DNA of 64,000 nt, taken from positions 587,838 through 651,837 of the forward strand of contig NZ_SKCG01000003.1 in the NCBI RefSeq assembly GCF_005434915.1, read 5' to 3'. The translations under genes were made by a program, and so were the position numbers. The stretch is from Aurantiacibacter suaedae. GTDB taxonomy: Bacteria; Pseudomonadota; Alphaproteobacteria; Sphingomonadales; Sphingomonadaceae. The notes under the pieces were generated by a model. It was not told the origin of the DNA and made no database searches. It saw only the letters and a program-made list of their open reading frames with translations. Position 1 is the stretch's first letter; every line of letters begins with the position of its first letter. Below, piece by piece: positions 63,739-64,000 of the stretch.

Positions 63739-64000
63739 TTAAAACAGGCCTTCGATCTGGCCGTTCTCGTCGAGATAGATGTTCTCGGCCGAGGGCACCT
63801 TGGGCAGGCCCGGCATGGTCATGATGTCGCCCGCGATGGCGACCACGAAGCCAGCACCGGCTGAAAGACGCACTTCGCGAATGGCGATCTCGTGGCCCTC
63901 GGGCGCGCCCAGCGCGGTCGGGTCGGTCGAGAACGAGTACTGCGTCTTGGCCATGCAGACCGGATAGTTGCCGTAGCCCATCTCTTCCCACTGCTTGAGC
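63739..64000 (-). CDS. fhs: Formate--tetrahydrofolate ligase, C-terminal part
   Basis: Makes 10-formyltetrahydrofolate from formate, THF and ATP. Only the last 86 codons lie in the window; the gene continues beyond base 64000. The visible end contains [20 protein letters not shown], a highly conserved block near the C-terminus of the enzyme, and [21 protein letters not shown] sequence. The product feeds purN and fmt, both in the window. It is closed by a terminator. Confidence 0.93.
   Translation of the reverse strand, partial: LKQWEEMGYGNYPVCMAKTQYSFSTDPTALGAPEGHEIAIREVRLSAGAGFVVAIAGDIMTMPGLPKVPSAENIYLDENGQIEGLF

Overview
The window looks like core chromosome of an alphaproteobacterium in the Sphingomonadales, most probably an Erythrobacteraceae relative (Erythrobacter, Porphyrobacter or Altererythrobacter type). 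This is inferred from high GC, the families present (DUF2794, small HdaA-type DnaA relative, short HisG, two TonB-dependent receptors, Tat-exported PhoX, CelD-like acetyltransferase, PepSY membrane protein) and Sphingomonadales-style intergenic palindromes. No phage, transposase, integrase, plasmid, CRISPR or rRNA gene was seen. Coding density is very high: the largest gap between genes is about 230 bases (infA to a receptor gene), so no stretch over 300 bases lacks a gene.

Layout. 1-3 kb: end of leucyl aminopeptidase, holC, a lipoprotein and ndk, closed by a strong terminator. 3-9.7 kb: on the minus strand purM-purN-sulfotransferase; divergent on the plus strand DUF2066-hda-cysE-DUF2794, meeting gph. 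9.7-16.1 kb: glmU, a lipoprotein and glmS (UDP-GlcNAc synthesis), then a membrane PAS-GGDEF-EAL protein. 16.2-24.4 kb: purSQ and purC on the minus strand, separated by an M16 protease, a DUF3857 transglutaminase-like protein and a PepSY protein. 24.5-30.1 kb: TonB receptor and PhoX phosphatase sharing a two-way terminator, then wrbA. 30.2-32.3 kb: tRNA-Phe facing the infA-maf-RNase E/G-like-yacG operon. 32.5-38.5 kb: second TonB receptor with an odd Gly/Arg-rich insert, a HI0933-type flavoprotein and uvrC. 38.6-44.7 kb: universal stress protein, then hppA (H+-pumping pyrophosphatase) with a CelD-like acetyltransferase, cupin-like protein and tesB. 44.8-49.9 kb: thiL, nusB, hisD, hisG, DUF2332 and FKBP. 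49.9-56 kb: pirin, aldo/keto reductase, GST, bolA, DnaJ-type protein, second GST, HxlR regulator and cobS. 56-64 kb: class A PBP, a Flp-pilin-like protein, truA-fmt, recR, def, a small basic protein, cspA, a 17-cysteine copper-storage-like protein, DUF1622, an entericidin-like lipoprotein and the 3' end of fhs.

How the genes fit together. Much of the window is housekeeping: purine synthesis in three separate loci (purNM, purSQ, purC), one-carbon supply (fhs, purN, fmt, def), histidine, cysteine and thiamine steps, cell-wall precursor and wall synthesis (glmU, glmS, PBP), replication and repair (holC, hda, uvrC, recR), and translation or RNA genes. Outer-membrane uptake (two receptors) and phosphate scavenging (PhoX) fit an oligotrophic aquatic lifestyle (inference).

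The points most worth a second look are the Gly/Arg-rich insert with two Cys-containing repeats in the second receptor, the copper-storage/DUF1622 divergent pair with a palindromic promoter-like element, the Flp-pilin-like protein with a UrcA-like leader, the histidine-rich insert in peptide deformylase, the cobS gene without an adjacent cobT, and the hppA/CelD-like/cupin/tesB run. Nothing here convincingly amounts to a complete undescribed multi-gene system.
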